NCBI GenBank assembly: GCA_046330225.1
Contig: JAXLTD010000003.1
Coordinates: 394,261-458,260, forward strand
Length of the DNA: 64,000 nucleotides
Direction: 5' to 3'
Source: CANJIV01 sp046330225
Lineage (GTDB): Bacteria > Actinomycetota > Thermoleophilia > Solirubrobacterales > Solirubrobacteraceae
The notes under the pieces are model-generated. The model was not told where the DNA came from. It saw only the letters and a list, made by a program, of their open reading frames with translations, and ran no database searches. The position numbers were made by a program, and so were the translations under genes. Within the stretch, counting starts at the first letter, position 1. Every line of letters begins with the position of its first letter. Positions 44,327 to 52,977 of this stretch are shown in pieces.

Positions 44327-44859
44327 TTCACCAGCCCCTGGACTGCCTTGAACTCGGGCGTCCCGGCCGCCCTGAGCAGCTCGAACAGTGCGGTTTCCGT
44401 TGACGTGAGCACCGCGCCGGCCGCCGCCATCTTCTCCAGGCCGACGGCCCGGTCCTCGGCCGCGCGCGAGGCGACGGCGTCGGCGACGACGTGGGCCTCG
44501 GCCCCGCGCTCCAGCAGGTCGTGGACGGTCTGGCTGACGCAGACATGCGCCTCGACGCCGCAGACGACGGCCTGGTCCCGCCCGCCCAAGTCGAAGCCCT
44601 CGGCCCGGCAGGCGCTGAAGACGGTCTTCTCGAGCGGGACGGCGCCGTCGAGGTGCTCGGCCACCTCGGGCACGGTCGCGCCCAGGCCACGCGGGTACTG
44701 CTCGGTCACCACCACGGGGAGCCCGAGGATCCGTGCCCCCTGGACGAGAACGGCCGTGCGGGCGGCCACCTCCGCGAAGCCCTCGACCGCCGGGCGGAAG
44801 GCCTCCTGGACGTCGACGACGACGAGCGCCGCGCGACCGCGGTCCAGGATTCCGGTCAT
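44323..44859 (-). CDS. Isochorismatase-like cysteine hydrolase inside the pyr operon
   Basis: 178 aa with the triad of the family: Asp in LVVVDVQEAF, Lys in PLEKTVFSAC and nucleophilic Cys in VCGVEAHVCVSQT. Family members hydrolyse C-N bonds (nicotinamidase, N-carbamoyl amidases, ureidoacrylate). It is fully embedded in the operon, four-base overlaps on both sides (pyrC and carA), so it is co-expressed at fixed ratio. A role on a carbamoyl or ureido by-product is a guess from position. No additional domain. Confidence 0.9.
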   Translation of the reverse strand: MTGILDRGRAALVVVDVQEAFRPAVEGFAEVAARTAVLVQGARILGLPVVVTEQYPRGLGATVPEVAEHLDGAVPLEKTVFSACRAEGFDLGGRDQAVVCGVEAHVCVSQTVHDLLERGAEAHVVADAVASRAAEDRAVGLEKMAAAGAVLTSTETALFELLRAAGTPEFKAVQGLVK

Positions 44860-46196
44860 GCGGCGGCCCCGGACGGGACCGGCGCGCGGTGCGCCACCGT
44901 CCCGGCGGCCAGGGTGAGCAGGACGACGCCCGAGAGCGTCTCCCCCGCGAAGGCGCTGTTCTCCGCACGGCTGGCGTAGCCGGCCTCCCCGACGTGCCAG
45001 GCGGCGTCGAGATTGACGAGCGTGAGGTTCCCCGGCGCGCCGGCGGCGATGCGCGGCATGGGCAGCCCGACCGCCTCGGCCCCGGCGGTCAGGCGCTGCA
45101 CGAGGACGCCGAGCCCGAGGATCCCCGGCTGCACGAGGCCCGAGTAGACGGCGGCGAACGCCGTCTCCAGGCCGGTCGTCCCCATCGCGGCCTCCTCGAA
45201 GGGGACCTCCTTCTCGTGCGCGGCGTGCGGAGCGTGGTCCGTGGCGATGCAGTCAAGCGTGCCGTCGAGCAGGCCGGCGATCACGGCTTGGCGGTCGGAC
45301 TCCGGGCGCAGCGGCGGGTTCATCTTGAAGCGGGTGTCGAGCGTGCGGGCCACCGCCTCGTCGGTGAGGAGCAGGTGGTGCGGCGAGGCCTCCGCGGTGA
45401 CCTGCACCCCGGCGGCTTTCGCCGCGCGCACTGCGTCGACCGCGACGGCGCAGGTGACGTGCTGGACGTGGATGCGCCCGCACTCGTAGGCGGCGATGGC
45501 GGCGTCGCGGGCGATCATCGTCGACTCGGCGATGGTCGGGATCCCGGCGAGGCCGAGGCGAGCCGAGACCTCGCCCTCGTGCATGACGCCGGCGCCCGAG
45601 AGCGTCGGATCCTCCTCGTGCAGGGCGATCACGCCTCCGCAGAGCCGCTGGTATTGCAGCGCGCGGCGCAGGACGCCCGCGTTGGCCACCGGCCGTCCGT
45701 CGTCGGTGAAGCCAAGCGCCCCGATCTCGCGCAGCTCGGCCATCTCGGTCAGCTCGCGCCCCTCGAGGCCGCGGGTGACGGCGGCCAGGAAGCCGGTGGG
45801 CACGACGGCGCGCTCGCGCGCGTCGTCGATCAGGGCTCGCAGCGTCGAGGGGGAGTCGACCGCCGGGGTCGTGTTCGGCATCGCCACGACGGCGCCGTAG
45901 CCGCCGGCGGCAGCGGCCCGGGTGCCGGACTCGAGGTCCTCCTTGTGCTCCTGGCCGGGCGTGCGCAGGTGGACGTGCGGGTCGACGAAGGCCGGGAAGA
46001 GGTGGCGCCCGGCGGCCTCGATCACCTCGGTCCCCTCGGGGGCCGCGGCGGACCCGGGCTCGGCGAGCCCGGCAATCTCCCCGCTCCGCACGAGCACGTC
46101 GAGCGGGCGGTCGAGGCCCTCGCGGGGGTCGACGGCGTGGGCGCCGCGGATGAGGACGTCGGCCGGCTCGCCGCCGCGGAAGGCCAGGGGATTCAT
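44856..46196 (-). CDS. pyrC: Dihydroorotase (class I)
   Basis: 446 aa, amidohydrolase fold. Zinc ligands in FVDPHVHLRTPGQEHKEDL, later His in HVQHVT and EASPHHLLLT, and Asp in CIATDHAPHAAHEKE. It closes carbamoyl aspartate to dihydroorotate. The ATG at 46196 overlaps pyrB; the extended frame further upstream is a pyrB shadow. Confidence 0.96.
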   Translation of the reverse strand: MNPLAFRGGEPADVLIRGAHAVDPREGLDRPLDVLVRSGEIAGLAEPGSAAAPEGTEVIEAAGRHLFPAFVDPHVHLRTPGQEHKEDLESGTRAAAAGGYGAVVAMPNTTPAVDSPSTLRALIDDARERAVVPTGFLAAVTRGLEGRELTEMAELREIGALGFTDDGRPVANAGVLRRALQYQRLCGGVIALHEEDPTLSGAGVMHEGEVSARLGLAGIPTIAESTMIARDAAIAAYECGRIHVQHVTCAVAVDAVRAAKAAGVQVTAEASPHHLLLTDEAVARTLDTRFKMNPPLRPESDRQAVIAGLLDGTLDCIATDHAPHAAHEKEVPFEEAAMGTTGLETAFAAVYSGLVQPGILGLGVLVQRLTAGAEAVGLPMPRIAAGAPGNLTLVNLDAAWHVGEAGYASRAENSAFAGETLSGVVLLTLAAGTVAHRAPVPSGAAA

Positions 46197-47152
46197 GCCG
46201 GCTGGGCCTCCGCGGCGACCGGCGCGGCCTCGCGGGCGGGGGCGGCCTCGGCCCCGCCGCTGCCGGCCAGCAGCTCGTAGAGCACCGCCATCCGCACGAC
46301 GACCCCGGCCTCGACCTGCTGGGTGATGATCGCCTGGGGCGAGTCGATCACCTCGGCGGAGAGCTCGACGCCCCGGTTCACCGGCCCCGGGTGCATGAGG
46401 ACCTGCTGCGGGCCCAGCCGCCGGGCGTTGATCTGGTAGCAGCGGGCGTACTCCCGCAGCGAGGGCACGAAGTTGTCGGCCATGCGCTCGCGCTGCATCC
46501 GCAGCGCGTAGATGACGTCGGCCTCGCCGAGCCCGTCGAGCGTGTAGGTGACGTCGCAGCCCAAGGCCTCGATCCCGCGAGGAATCAGCGTCGGCGGCCC
46601 GCAGACCGTCACGCGGGCGCCCATCTGCTGGAAGGCGAGGATGTCCGAGCGGGCCACCCGGCTGTGGAGCACGTCCCCGACGATCCAGATCCGGGCGCCG
46701 TCCAGGCTGCCGATCCGGCGCCGCAGCGCGAAGGCGTCCAGGAGCGCCTGGGTGGGGTGCTCGTGCTTGCCGTCCCCGGCGTTCACGACCGCCGCGTCGG
46801 TCCACTGGGCGACGAGGCGGGCCGAGCCGACGTGCGGGTGGCGCACGACGATCGCGTCGGGCCCGTAGGCCGACAGCGTGGCGATCGTGTCCTTGAGCGA
46901 CTCGCCCTTCTCGACCGAGGAGCCGCTGGAGGCGAAGTTCACCACCTCCGCGGACAGGGTCTTGGCCGCGAGCTCGAACGAGGAGCGGGTCCGCGTCGAG
47001 GCCTCGTAGAAGAGGTTCAGGACGCGCCGGCCGCGCAGGGCCGGGACCTTCTTGATCTCGCGGCCCGAGACCTCGGCGAACGACTCGGCGCGGTCGAGGA
47101 TCCGCTCGATCTGCTCGCGCGAGAGGTCCTCGATGGAGAGCAGGTGCTTCAT
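46193..47152 (-). CDS. pyrB: Aspartate carbamoyltransferase catalytic subunit
   Basis: 319 aa. Carbamoyl-phosphate motif YEASTRTRSSFELAAKTL, HPTQALLDAF, and the Lys/Glu loop GSSVEKGESLKDT. The C-terminus carries a short Ala/Pro/Glu extension (APAREAAPVAAEAQPA). No regulatory PyrI is present, as is usual in actinobacteria. It overlaps pyrR and pyrC by four bases each. Confidence 0.97.
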   Translation of the reverse strand: MKHLLSIEDLSREQIERILDRAESFAEVSGREIKKVPALRGRRVLNLFYEASTRTRSSFELAAKTLSAEVVNFASSGSSVEKGESLKDTIATLSAYGPDAIVVRHPHVGSARLVAQWTDAAVVNAGDGKHEHPTQALLDAFALRRRIGSLDGARIWIVGDVLHSRVARSDILAFQQMGARVTVCGPPTLIPRGIEALGCDVTYTLDGLGEADVIYALRMQRERMADNFVPSLREYARCYQINARRLGPQQVLMHPGPVNRGVELSAEVIDSPQAIITQQVEAGVVVRMAVLYELLAGSGGAEAAPAREAAPVAAEAQPA

Positions 47153-47748
47153 CCGGTCCGCCCTTCGGTCGGGGCGGGGCGCGGGCCGCCGCCATCGGCT
47201 GCGGCCTCGGCGGCGCCCGCCGGGCTGATGGTCACCTCGTCGGCCCCGTCGAGCTCCTCGACGCGGACGTTGACCCGCTCGCTGCGGGCCGTCGGCAGGT
47301 TCTTGCCCACGTAGTCGGGGCGGATGGGCAGCTCGCGGTGGCCGCGGTCGGCCAGGACGGCGAGCTGGACCCGGTCGGGCCGGCCGTAGTCGAAGAGCGC
47401 CTCGATCGCGGCGCGCACGGTGCGGCCGGTGAAGAGCACGTCGTCGACGATGACGACCGTGCGCCCGGCGAGCGGGAAGTCGAGGTGCGAGGCGTGCACC
47501 ACGGGGCTGACCGGGTGGGTCGCGACGTCGTCGCGATAGAAGCTGATGTCGAGGTCGCCGAGCGGGACCGCGTCGCCGACGAGGTCGGTGACCAGCGGGT
47601 GCAAGCGGGCGGCGAGCACCGCGCCGCGGCGGTGGATGCCGACGAGCGCGAGCGGGTGCCCGGCGTTGCGCTCCACCATCTCATGGGCGATCCGCACGAG
47701 CGTGCGGCGCATGTCATCGCGGTCGAGGACGACCGTTTCCGTATCCAA
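47149..47748 (-). CDS. pyrR: Pyrimidine operon regulator / uracil phosphoribosyltransferase
   Basis: 199 aa. PRPP loop VVIVDDVLFTGRTVRAAI and RGHRELPIRPDYVGKNLPT identify PyrR, which binds pyr mRNA in response to UMP. A Pro/Glu/Gly tail of about 30 residues follows. It starts with TTG at 47748, preceded by AGGAAGGA. First gene of the operon; its leader (47749-47830) contains GGTCCCGCGAGGCC-like dyads that might be its RNA target. Confidence 0.94.
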   Translation of the reverse strand: MDTETVVLDRDDMRRTLVRIAHEMVERNAGHPLALVGIHRRGAVLAARLHPLVTDLVGDAVPLGDLDISFYRDDVATHPVSPVVHASHLDFPLAGRTVVIVDDVLFTGRTVRAAIEALFDYGRPDRVQLAVLADRGHRELPIRPDYVGKNLPTARSERVNVRVEELDGADEVTISPAGAAEAAADGGGPRPAPTEGRTG

Positions 47749-47830
47749 CCGTGTTCCTTCCTGGCCTCGCGGGACCGGGTTAAAGGAGCCGACGAACGGA
47801 CCCTAGCACCGCCGCGGGACGGCGCCCCGG

Positions 47831-48802
47831 TCACGCCGGCGGCGCGGCGGGCTCCGCCGGCGCCTCGCGCCGCTGGCGTTCGTCCCAGCGCACGTGCGCG
47901 GGCGCCCCGCGCTCGGCGTAGGGGATCTCGACTGTGTCGAAGTCGCGGGCGACAAACGCGTCGGGGAAGACCGCCCGGGCCTCGTCGCGGATCTCAGCGC
48001 CGCCGTAGCGCGTCGACAGGTGCGTGAGGCCCAGCAGGCGGACCTCGGCGTCCCGGGCCAGCGCGGCCGCCTGGCCGGCCGTCGAGTGCCCGGTCTCCCC
48101 CGCCCGCTCCGCCTCGGTCTCCGTGAAGGTCGCCTCGTGGACGAGCAGGTCCGCCTGATGGGCGGCCACGGCGACGGCCTCGCACGGGGCCGTGTCGCCC
48201 GAGATGACGATCTTGCGCCCCGGCCGCTCGGCCCCCATGACCTGTTCGGGAGCGACCCCGCCGACCGTCTCGCCGCGCTGCAGGCGCCCGAAGTCCGGGC
48301 CCGGCGCCACGCCGAGCCGGGCCGCTTCGGCCGGGTCGAAGGCACCGGGGCGCGGCTCCTCGACGATCGCATAGCCGTAGGCGCGCACCCGGTGGGCGAC
48401 CGGGAACGGCGCCACGACGTACCCGTCGCCCCCGACCGCCTCGGCCGGCTCGAGCTCGACGATGTCCAGCTCGTACCCGAGCCGCCCGAAGACGCCCTTC
48501 ACCGTTCCGAGCACCCGCACCAGGCCTGGCGGGCCATGGACAGCCAGCGGCCGCTCCCGCCCGCGCAGGTCGAACGTCTTGAGCATCCCCGGGAGGCCGA
48601 GCCAGTGGTCGGCGTGGAAGTGCGTGACGAAGATCGCGTCGAGGTCCGCCAGCCCGACGGAGCGCAGGAGCTGGCGCTGGGTCCCCTCGCCGCAGTCGAA
48701 CAGCAGCCGCTCGCCCCCGCGCGTCACCAGGACCGCCGGCAGCCCGCGCCGGGCGGTCGGCACCGAGCCGGCCGTGCCAGCGAAGAAGACCGAGAGCTCC
48801 AC
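47831..48802 (-). CDS. rnz: Ribonuclease Z
   Basis: 323 aa. Zinc site THFHADHWLGLPG with FDCGEGTQRQLL before it, GDTAPCEAV, and HEATF ... HSTAGQAA ... LTHLSTRY. It trims 3' ends of tRNA precursors; the tRNA-Arg gene just to the right lacks an encoded CCA, so RNase Z cleavage then CCA addition is expected. It ends 82 bases ahead of pyrR and may be co-transcribed with it. Confidence 0.95.
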   Translation of the reverse strand: MELSVFFAGTAGSVPTARRGLPAVLVTRGGERLLFDCGEGTQRQLLRSVGLADLDAIFVTHFHADHWLGLPGMLKTFDLRGRERPLAVHGPPGLVRVLGTVKGVFGRLGYELDIVELEPAEAVGGDGYVVAPFPVAHRVRAYGYAIVEEPRPGAFDPAEAARLGVAPGPDFGRLQRGETVGGVAPEQVMGAERPGRKIVISGDTAPCEAVAVAAHQADLLVHEATFTETEAERAGETGHSTAGQAAALARDAEVRLLGLTHLSTRYGGAEIRDEARAVFPDAFVARDFDTVEIPYAERGAPAHVRWDERQRREAPAEPAAPPA

Positions 48803-48901
48803 GCGGCGAGCCTATCCCGGCGGGCGGGCAGGCCGCGGCGCCCGCGCTGTGGCGCCCGGAACCCGCTGGCCCGCGGCACGGAGCGATACGCTGGCCCCCT
48901 C

Positions 48902-48979
<78 letters not shown>

Positions 48980-49057
48980 GTTGCCCTCGAGATCTCGGGG
49001 GTTTCGTCGTTCCTGGGGGCGGCGGCGGGGGCCGCGCCGGGCGCCGGATCGCTTCCA

Positions 49058-49073
49058 GTGCCCGTTGGTGCCC
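49058..49073 (+). promoter_or_regulatory. Candidate integrase arm-type sites, left end
   Basis: Two direct copies of GTGCCC ten bases apart (GTGCCC-GTTG-GTGCCC), about 80 bp inside attL. A matching pair occurs at 63803-63820 inside attR in the same orientation. Paired short repeats on both arms are what tyrosine integrases bind in attP. Here the site also lies in the integrase coding sequence. Confidence 0.4.
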
Positions 49074-50302
49074 ATTCGTCGCCGTCGACGAGGGCGCGGA
49101 GGGCCTGGCGGTCGGGGTCCTCGAGGCCGAGGGCGTGCAGGTAGATGCGGTAGGTGGTGGAGGCGTCGGCGTGGCCGAGGTCGCGGGCGACCTGGGCGAG
49201 GTCGTGGCCGACGGCGAGGCGGATGCTGGCGTAGGTGTGGCGCAGCTTGTGCGGGGTCAGGCCTTCGGGGAGCGGCGGCCTGCCGGCGTCGGCGAGGCGC
49301 CGGTCGGCGTGCCGGGCGGCGGCGTTGAACACGCGGCGGCGGATGTTGGTGGGGAGCGGCGCCGTCCCCTCGGCGGTCGCGAACAGGGGCGTCCTGGGCC
49401 TGGCGGCTGCGGCGCGCCTCCGGGGGCCGGGTGAGGGACAGGGCGAGGAGCTCGCGGCGCAGCGGCGGGAGGATCGGCACGAGCCGGACGCCGGCGGCGG
49501 TCTTGGCGTCGGTGACGCGGATGCGTCCGCGTCCGTCGGCGTCGAGCTCGAGGTCGCGCCAGCGCAGCGCGCACAGCTCGCCGATGCGCAGGCCGGCGAA
49601 GACGAGGGTGGCGATGATGGCGCGGCGGGGGACGTGCTGGCGATCGGGGCGGGCGGCGGCGTCGAGCTCGTCGGCGGCGTCCAGGAGGGCGGTGATCTGC
49701 CAGGCGCGGTCGAGGTAGGCGGCCTGGGGCTTGGCCGCGCGGAGCTTGCGGTTGCGGGGGTTGATGCGCAGCGGGTTGGCGGCGATGTGGCCGCGCTCCT
49801 GGGCGACGTCGAGGATCTGGCCGAGGAGGGTGAGGCACTTGTTGATGCTGGCGGGGGGCGAGGCCGCTGCGGCGGGCCTTGCGGTCGCGCCAGGCGTCGA
49901 CGACGCGGACGCCGGCGGTGCCGTCCAGCTCGGAGAGGCGGGTGCCGGCGAGGTCGGGGAGCAGGTGGCTGGAGAGCCGCCACGTGTAGTCGTCGATCGC
50001 GGAGGGCTTGAGGTCCTCGCGGGCGGCGAGCCATGCGGAGGCGAACTCGTGCAGGGTTGGGTCGTCGAGGTCCTCGCCCGCGGCCGGGGCCGCCCTGGGG
50101 GCCGGGGGCTGCCAGATGCCGCGGCGCACGTCGGCCAGGACGTTGGCGAGCTCCTCCTCGGCCTTGGCGCGGGTCCAGCCTTCCTCGCGGGTCCCGAGGG
50201 TCACGTACTGGCGGGCGCCGGCGGAGCGGAACCGCAGGGCGTAGACGAGGCCGCGGCCGGTCTGCTTCTCGATGATGGTGCCGGTGGCTGGACGGGGCAT
50301 GG

Positions 50303-50455
50303 TCAGGCTCCCTTCGGCGGGGCGGCGGGCTCGGGGTGGGCTATGGGGCGGACGGTGACGATCCACGGGTGCTCGGGGCGGGTGTCGCGCAGGATGGCGG
50401 CGTAGGCCTCGGCGGCTGACTGCAGCGCGGCCTGCAGGAGGGCGGGGTCGGTCAT
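50303..50455 (-). CDS. 50-aa protein upstream of integrase
   Basis: A small helical ORF (LLQAALQSAAEAYAAILRDT, then HPWIVTVRPIAHPEP). It overlaps the preceding 67-aa gene in ATGA and ends two bases before the integrase start, which supports reality. Function unknown; no family recognised. Confidence 0.5.
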   Translation of the reverse strand: MTDPALLQAALQSAAEAYAAILRDTRPEHPWIVTVRPIAHPEPAAPPKGA

Positions 50456-50655
50456 CGTGCGGCTCCGATCGTGGGGCGGCCGATGATCTCGCATCCGGCG
50501 CGGCGGGCGGCGAGGAGGTCGGCGCGGTCGCCGGCCGGGAGCGGCAGCGCCAAGGCGCGGTCCAGGGCGTCGACGATCGGGGTCCAGGCCTCGCGGCGGA
50601 TCGCGTCCTCGTCGACGTCGAGGGCCTGGCCGTGGATGAGCTTGAGGGCGGGCAC
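50452..50655 (-). CDS. 67-aa protein of unknown function
   Basis: MPALKLIHGQALDVDEDAIR, then helices with LDRALALPLPAGDRADLLAAR. It begins three bases after the preceding gene's stop (50659) and overlaps the next by four. Part of the compact early operon ending with integrase. No recognised domain; not obviously a toxin or antitoxin. Confidence 0.5.
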   Translation of the reverse strand: MPALKLIHGQALDVDEDAIRREAWTPIVDALDRALALPLPAGDRADLLAARRAGCEIIGRPTIGAAR

Positions 50656-50658
50656 GGG

Positions 50659-51459
50659 TCAGGCCTCCTCGGGGGTGAGCGGCTGGTAGCGGGTGTCGCT
50701 GGGGAAGTCGCCGGCGCCGGCCCATCCGTCGGAGGCGGGGCTGTCGGCCTCGGGGTCGGCGATCGCGGAGCGGGCGGCGTCGAGGAGCTCGTCGTCGGTG
50801 AGGCCGGCGAGGCGCAGGGCGCGGACGGCGGCGCGCAGGATGGTGCCGGCGGCGAAGGCCTCGCCGCGCTCGTGCTCGGATTGGCGGCGTGCGCAGCGCT
50901 CGCACAGGAGCTCCTCGTAGCCGTGGCGGCGGCTGCGGTGCCAGTGCGTGGCGCGGTCGCGGCAGTTCGCGCATTCGGGGGCGCGGCTCACGCGGGCGAT
51001 GACCTGCTCGATCGTGCGCAGCGCCGCGAGATCGCGGTCGCGGAGGTCGCGGGCCTCGGCGAGGCTCTCGGCGATCTCGGTCATGCTGCCCCAGCTGGCG
51101 TCGCCGGCGTTGAGGCGTTCGATCACGTGCTCGTCGTCGGTGACGGTCTGGGCGGCGTCGGCGCGGGCCTCCTCGAGGAGCTGCTCGAGCTGGCGGGGTC
51201 CGACGTGGCGGATCGGGTATTCGGCGCGGGAGTCGGCGGCGTGCCAGCCGAGGTCGTCGAGGAGTGCGAAGCACGCCTCGTGGCGGCGGCGGCCCTCGAG
51301 GGCCTCGTCGACGTCGCCGCGCTCGAAGTCGGCGAGCGGGTCGCCGCCGGCGGCCAGCAGGGCGACGCGGCAGCGGAGGGTGTCGCGCTCGGCGCGCGTG
51401 AGCGTGATGACGGGCGCGCCTGAGGGGGCGGTACGGTTGGCCTGCATCGGAGGACTCAC
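50659..51459 (-). CDS. Zinc-finger-containing element protein of unknown function
   Basis: About 266 aa, mostly helical. Two Cys pairs (ECANCRDRATHWH and LLCERCARR) about 28 residues apart form a probable zinc site near residues 165-200. The N-terminal half (LTRAERDTLRCRVALLAAGG; FALLDDLGWHAAD) resembles small regulatory proteins of actinophages, but I cannot name a family. GTG start at 51459 with AAGGA; ATG at 51447 is an alternative. First gene of the leftward early operon; divergent from the HTH regulator at 51570. Confidence 0.65.
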   Translation of the reverse strand: MSPPMQANRTAPSGAPVITLTRAERDTLRCRVALLAAGGDPLADFERGDVDEALEGRRRHEACFALLDDLGWHAADSRAEYPIRHVGPRQLEQLLEEARADAAQTVTDDEHVIERLNAGDASWGSMTEIAESLAEARDLRDRDLAALRTIEQVIARVSRAPECANCRDRATHWHRSRRHGYEELLCERCARRQSEHERGEAFAAGTILRAAVRALRLAGLTDDELLDAARSAIADPEADSPASDGWAGAGDFPSDTRYQPLTPEEA

Positions 51460-51529
51460 TTTCCTTCGTTGCCACGGGGCGGGTCCGCTGCTGCGGGCGC
51501 CGCCCCACTTTGCATTGTCACGGCGAGCC

Positions 51530-51561
51530 TACTTGCACATACGCTTTCTGTCAAGTACTGT
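51530..51561 (+). promoter_or_regulatory. Promoter with overlapping inverted-repeat operator
   Basis: -35 TTGCAC (51533-51538), 17-base spacer, -10 TACTGT (51556-51561), one of the few textbook promoters in this GC-rich window. The inverted repeat TACTTG (51530-51535) / CAAGTA (52-57 in the same hundred) overlaps both boxes, with half-sites centred 22 bp apart (two helical turns). The downstream GTG lies 9 bases after the -10, so the transcript is probably leaderless. Likely autoregulated by the HTH protein. Confidence 0.65.
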
Positions 51562-51569
51562 ACCCGCCC

Positions 51570-51775
51570 GTGGACGCCGATCTCAAGCTCCGCCAACAGC
51601 TCCGCGACGTCGGCAGGCGCCGATCCGAGGGCATCGCGCAGGCTCGAGCCGCTTCGGACGAACTCGAAGCGCTCGTGCGGACGGCCCGGGACGCCGGGAT
51701 GCCGATCGCGACGATCGCCGCGGACGCCGGCGTCTCCGCCAGGCCGTCTACAACATCCTCAGCGCCCGCGGCTGA
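51570..51775 (+). pseudogene. Small helix-turn-helix regulator with a frameshift
   Basis: From the GTG at 51570: DADLKLRQQLRDVGRRRSEG then TARDAGMPIATIAADAGVS. At about 51741 one missing C shifts the frame. In the next frame the HTH continues RQAVYNILSARG and stops at 51775. Corrected size is about 68 aa, a compact HTH of the type that replaces cI-like repressors in actinobacterial elements. The frame seen would otherwise run into Pro/Ser/Thr-rich text. Probably the immunity regulator of the element. Confidence 0.6.
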
Positions 51776-51811
51776 CACGCAGCTCACGGTCGAGCGGTGC
51801 AGCGGCGGGGG

Positions 51812-51840
51812 TTGTCGGGCTTGGTCATGGGCGATTAGGG
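51812..51840 (+). promoter_or_regulatory. Candidate promoter for the small plus-strand ORF
   Basis: TTGTCG, a 17-base spacer and TTAGGG lie 35 bases before the ATG at 51876, which has a GGGAG ribosome site. The -10 is poor. Orientation matches the HTH gene upstream. Confidence 0.35.
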
Positions 51841-51875
51841 TCGGCGCCAGGAGTCAAACGACGAAGGGAGCCTGC

Positions 51876-52074
51876 ATGCCGACGGTCATCGAGCCTCGTC
51901 AACGGCCAGAAGGTCACGGTCGATGCGGACTACGCCGCTGTCCACAACCAGCTCGTCGCTGACTGGGGCGGCCTGACGCAGTTCGCTCGCGAGACTGCCG
52001 GCCCGGTGTCGGTGAACACGGCGGCGGTGGCGCGGGCGAGCGAGCAGGTGCCGCCGATGGCTTCGTTCCGGTAG
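51876..52074 (+). pseudogene. Small plus-strand ORF, likely frameshifted
   Basis: The ATG at 51876 has an excellent GGGAG six bases away but after MPTV the frame becomes unlikely. One base over, the text SLVNGQKVTVDADYAAVHNQ then LVADWGGLTQFARETAGPV reads as a real protein to the stop at 52074. One extra base near 51888 would explain it. About 65 aa, unknown function. It follows the HTH gene and may belong to the maintenance module. Confidence 0.45.
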
Positions 52075-52128
52075 GTCTGGCTGAGGGCGCACGTTCGCAC
52101 CGCGGTCGCGTCGCACGGCTGGGGCCGC

Positions 52129-52398
52129 TCACGGCCCGCGAGACCCGCCTGGAAACCGTTCTGCACGGTTTCCACGGTGCCTGTGCCGTAGGCGCCGCAC
52201 CCGCCCGATCGCCGCCCACAGCGCCCCCGTGTCACGGCGGCGGCGCCACGCCGCCGCCCGGCACGCCGCCGAGCAATGCCGCGCCTGCCTGCGATGCCCG
52301 TCCAGGCCGGCGCCGCACATCTCGCACACCCGGCTACCCTCCACGTGCGGCCCCGGCTCCACGGCTCCCGGAGCCGGGGCCGCGCCAACCCCGGTCAC
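52129..52398 (-). CDS. Small zinc-finger protein
   Basis: 89 aa with VCEMCGAGLDGHRRQARHCS then AACRAAAWRRR: C-x2-C...C-x3-C, a pattern frequent in small actinophage and host proteins of unknown role (possibly DNA- or RNA-binding). The GTG at 52398 overlaps the preceding gene's stop (GTGA). Last gene of the structural-type operon. Confidence 0.65.
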   Translation of the reverse strand: MTGVGAAPAPGAVEPGPHVEGSRVCEMCGAGLDGHRRQARHCSAACRAAAWRRRRDTGALWAAIGRVRRLRHRHRGNRAERFPGGSRGP

Positions 52399-52952
52399 GG
52401 CGCGAGCCTCGCCCACAGCAGCCGGTTGCGCGCCGCGCCATCGTAGCCGTTCTGGGTCGCGTAGAAGACGCGGTACGTCCGGACGCCCGGGGAGGCGAAG
52501 TAGCACATGCGCCCGGCCTTGATCGGCTTGTCCGCGCCGCCGAACCCGATGATGCTGGCCGATGACTGAAACCCCGGGGACGACGCGACCCACGCCCAGG
52601 TCGCCTGCCACTGTGCCTGGATCACGATCACCTTGCTGGGAGCGTCGGTTGGCTCGGCCAGCTTGAGCTGCGGCCCGAGGGTCCCCGCCCCCGTGGCCTG
52701 CACCTCGGCGGACAGGAACAGCTCCACCCACGCGCCCCCCTCCGGCACAGTGAGGCTCACCTCCGGGCCGCCGAGATCCTGAGCTGAGCCCGTCGCAAGG
52801 ATCGTCACCGTATCCGGGAGGAACTGCGACACCGCAGGATTCCCGCCGCGCTCGATCTTCGCGCAGCGGGCCTCGAGCTCCGCCAGGCGCCGGTACACGT
52901 CCGCTTGCGGCGGCTCCCCCGGGGAGCCGAGGAGCCTCGGGTCGATCGGCAT
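52395..52952 (-). CDS. Probable tail-associated protein
   Basis: 185 aa. A short coiled-coil-like start (VYRRLAELEARCAKIER) precedes a beta-sandwich-like domain (GAWVELFLSAEVQATGAGTL, KVIVIQAQWQATWAWV, YRVFYATQNGYDGAARN), the layout of minor tail or fibre proteins of actinophages. It follows the tape measure by 25 bases, where tail genes usually lie. Assignment is by position and shape only. Confidence 0.5.
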   Translation of the reverse strand: MPIDPRLLGSPGEPPQADVYRRLAELEARCAKIERGGNPAVSQFLPDTVTILATGSAQDLGGPEVSLTVPEGGAWVELFLSAEVQATGAGTLGPQLKLAEPTDAPSKVIVIQAQWQATWAWVASSPGFQSSASIIGFGGADKPIKAGRMCYFASPGVRTYRVFYATQNGYDGAARNRLLWARLAP

Positions 52953-52977
52953 CAGCTTGCCATCCTTTCCTCGCGGA

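Noticed and set aside
47749..47830. PyrR-binding attenuator upstream of pyrR
   Set aside because: Dyads exist but I could not identify the conserved PyrR loop sequence or a terminator; mentioned only under pyrR.
50303..51508. 401-aa minus-strand frame over the early operon
   Set aside because: Pro/Arg-rich shadow; only its last 50 codons (50455-50303) fit the tightly packed gene arrangement.
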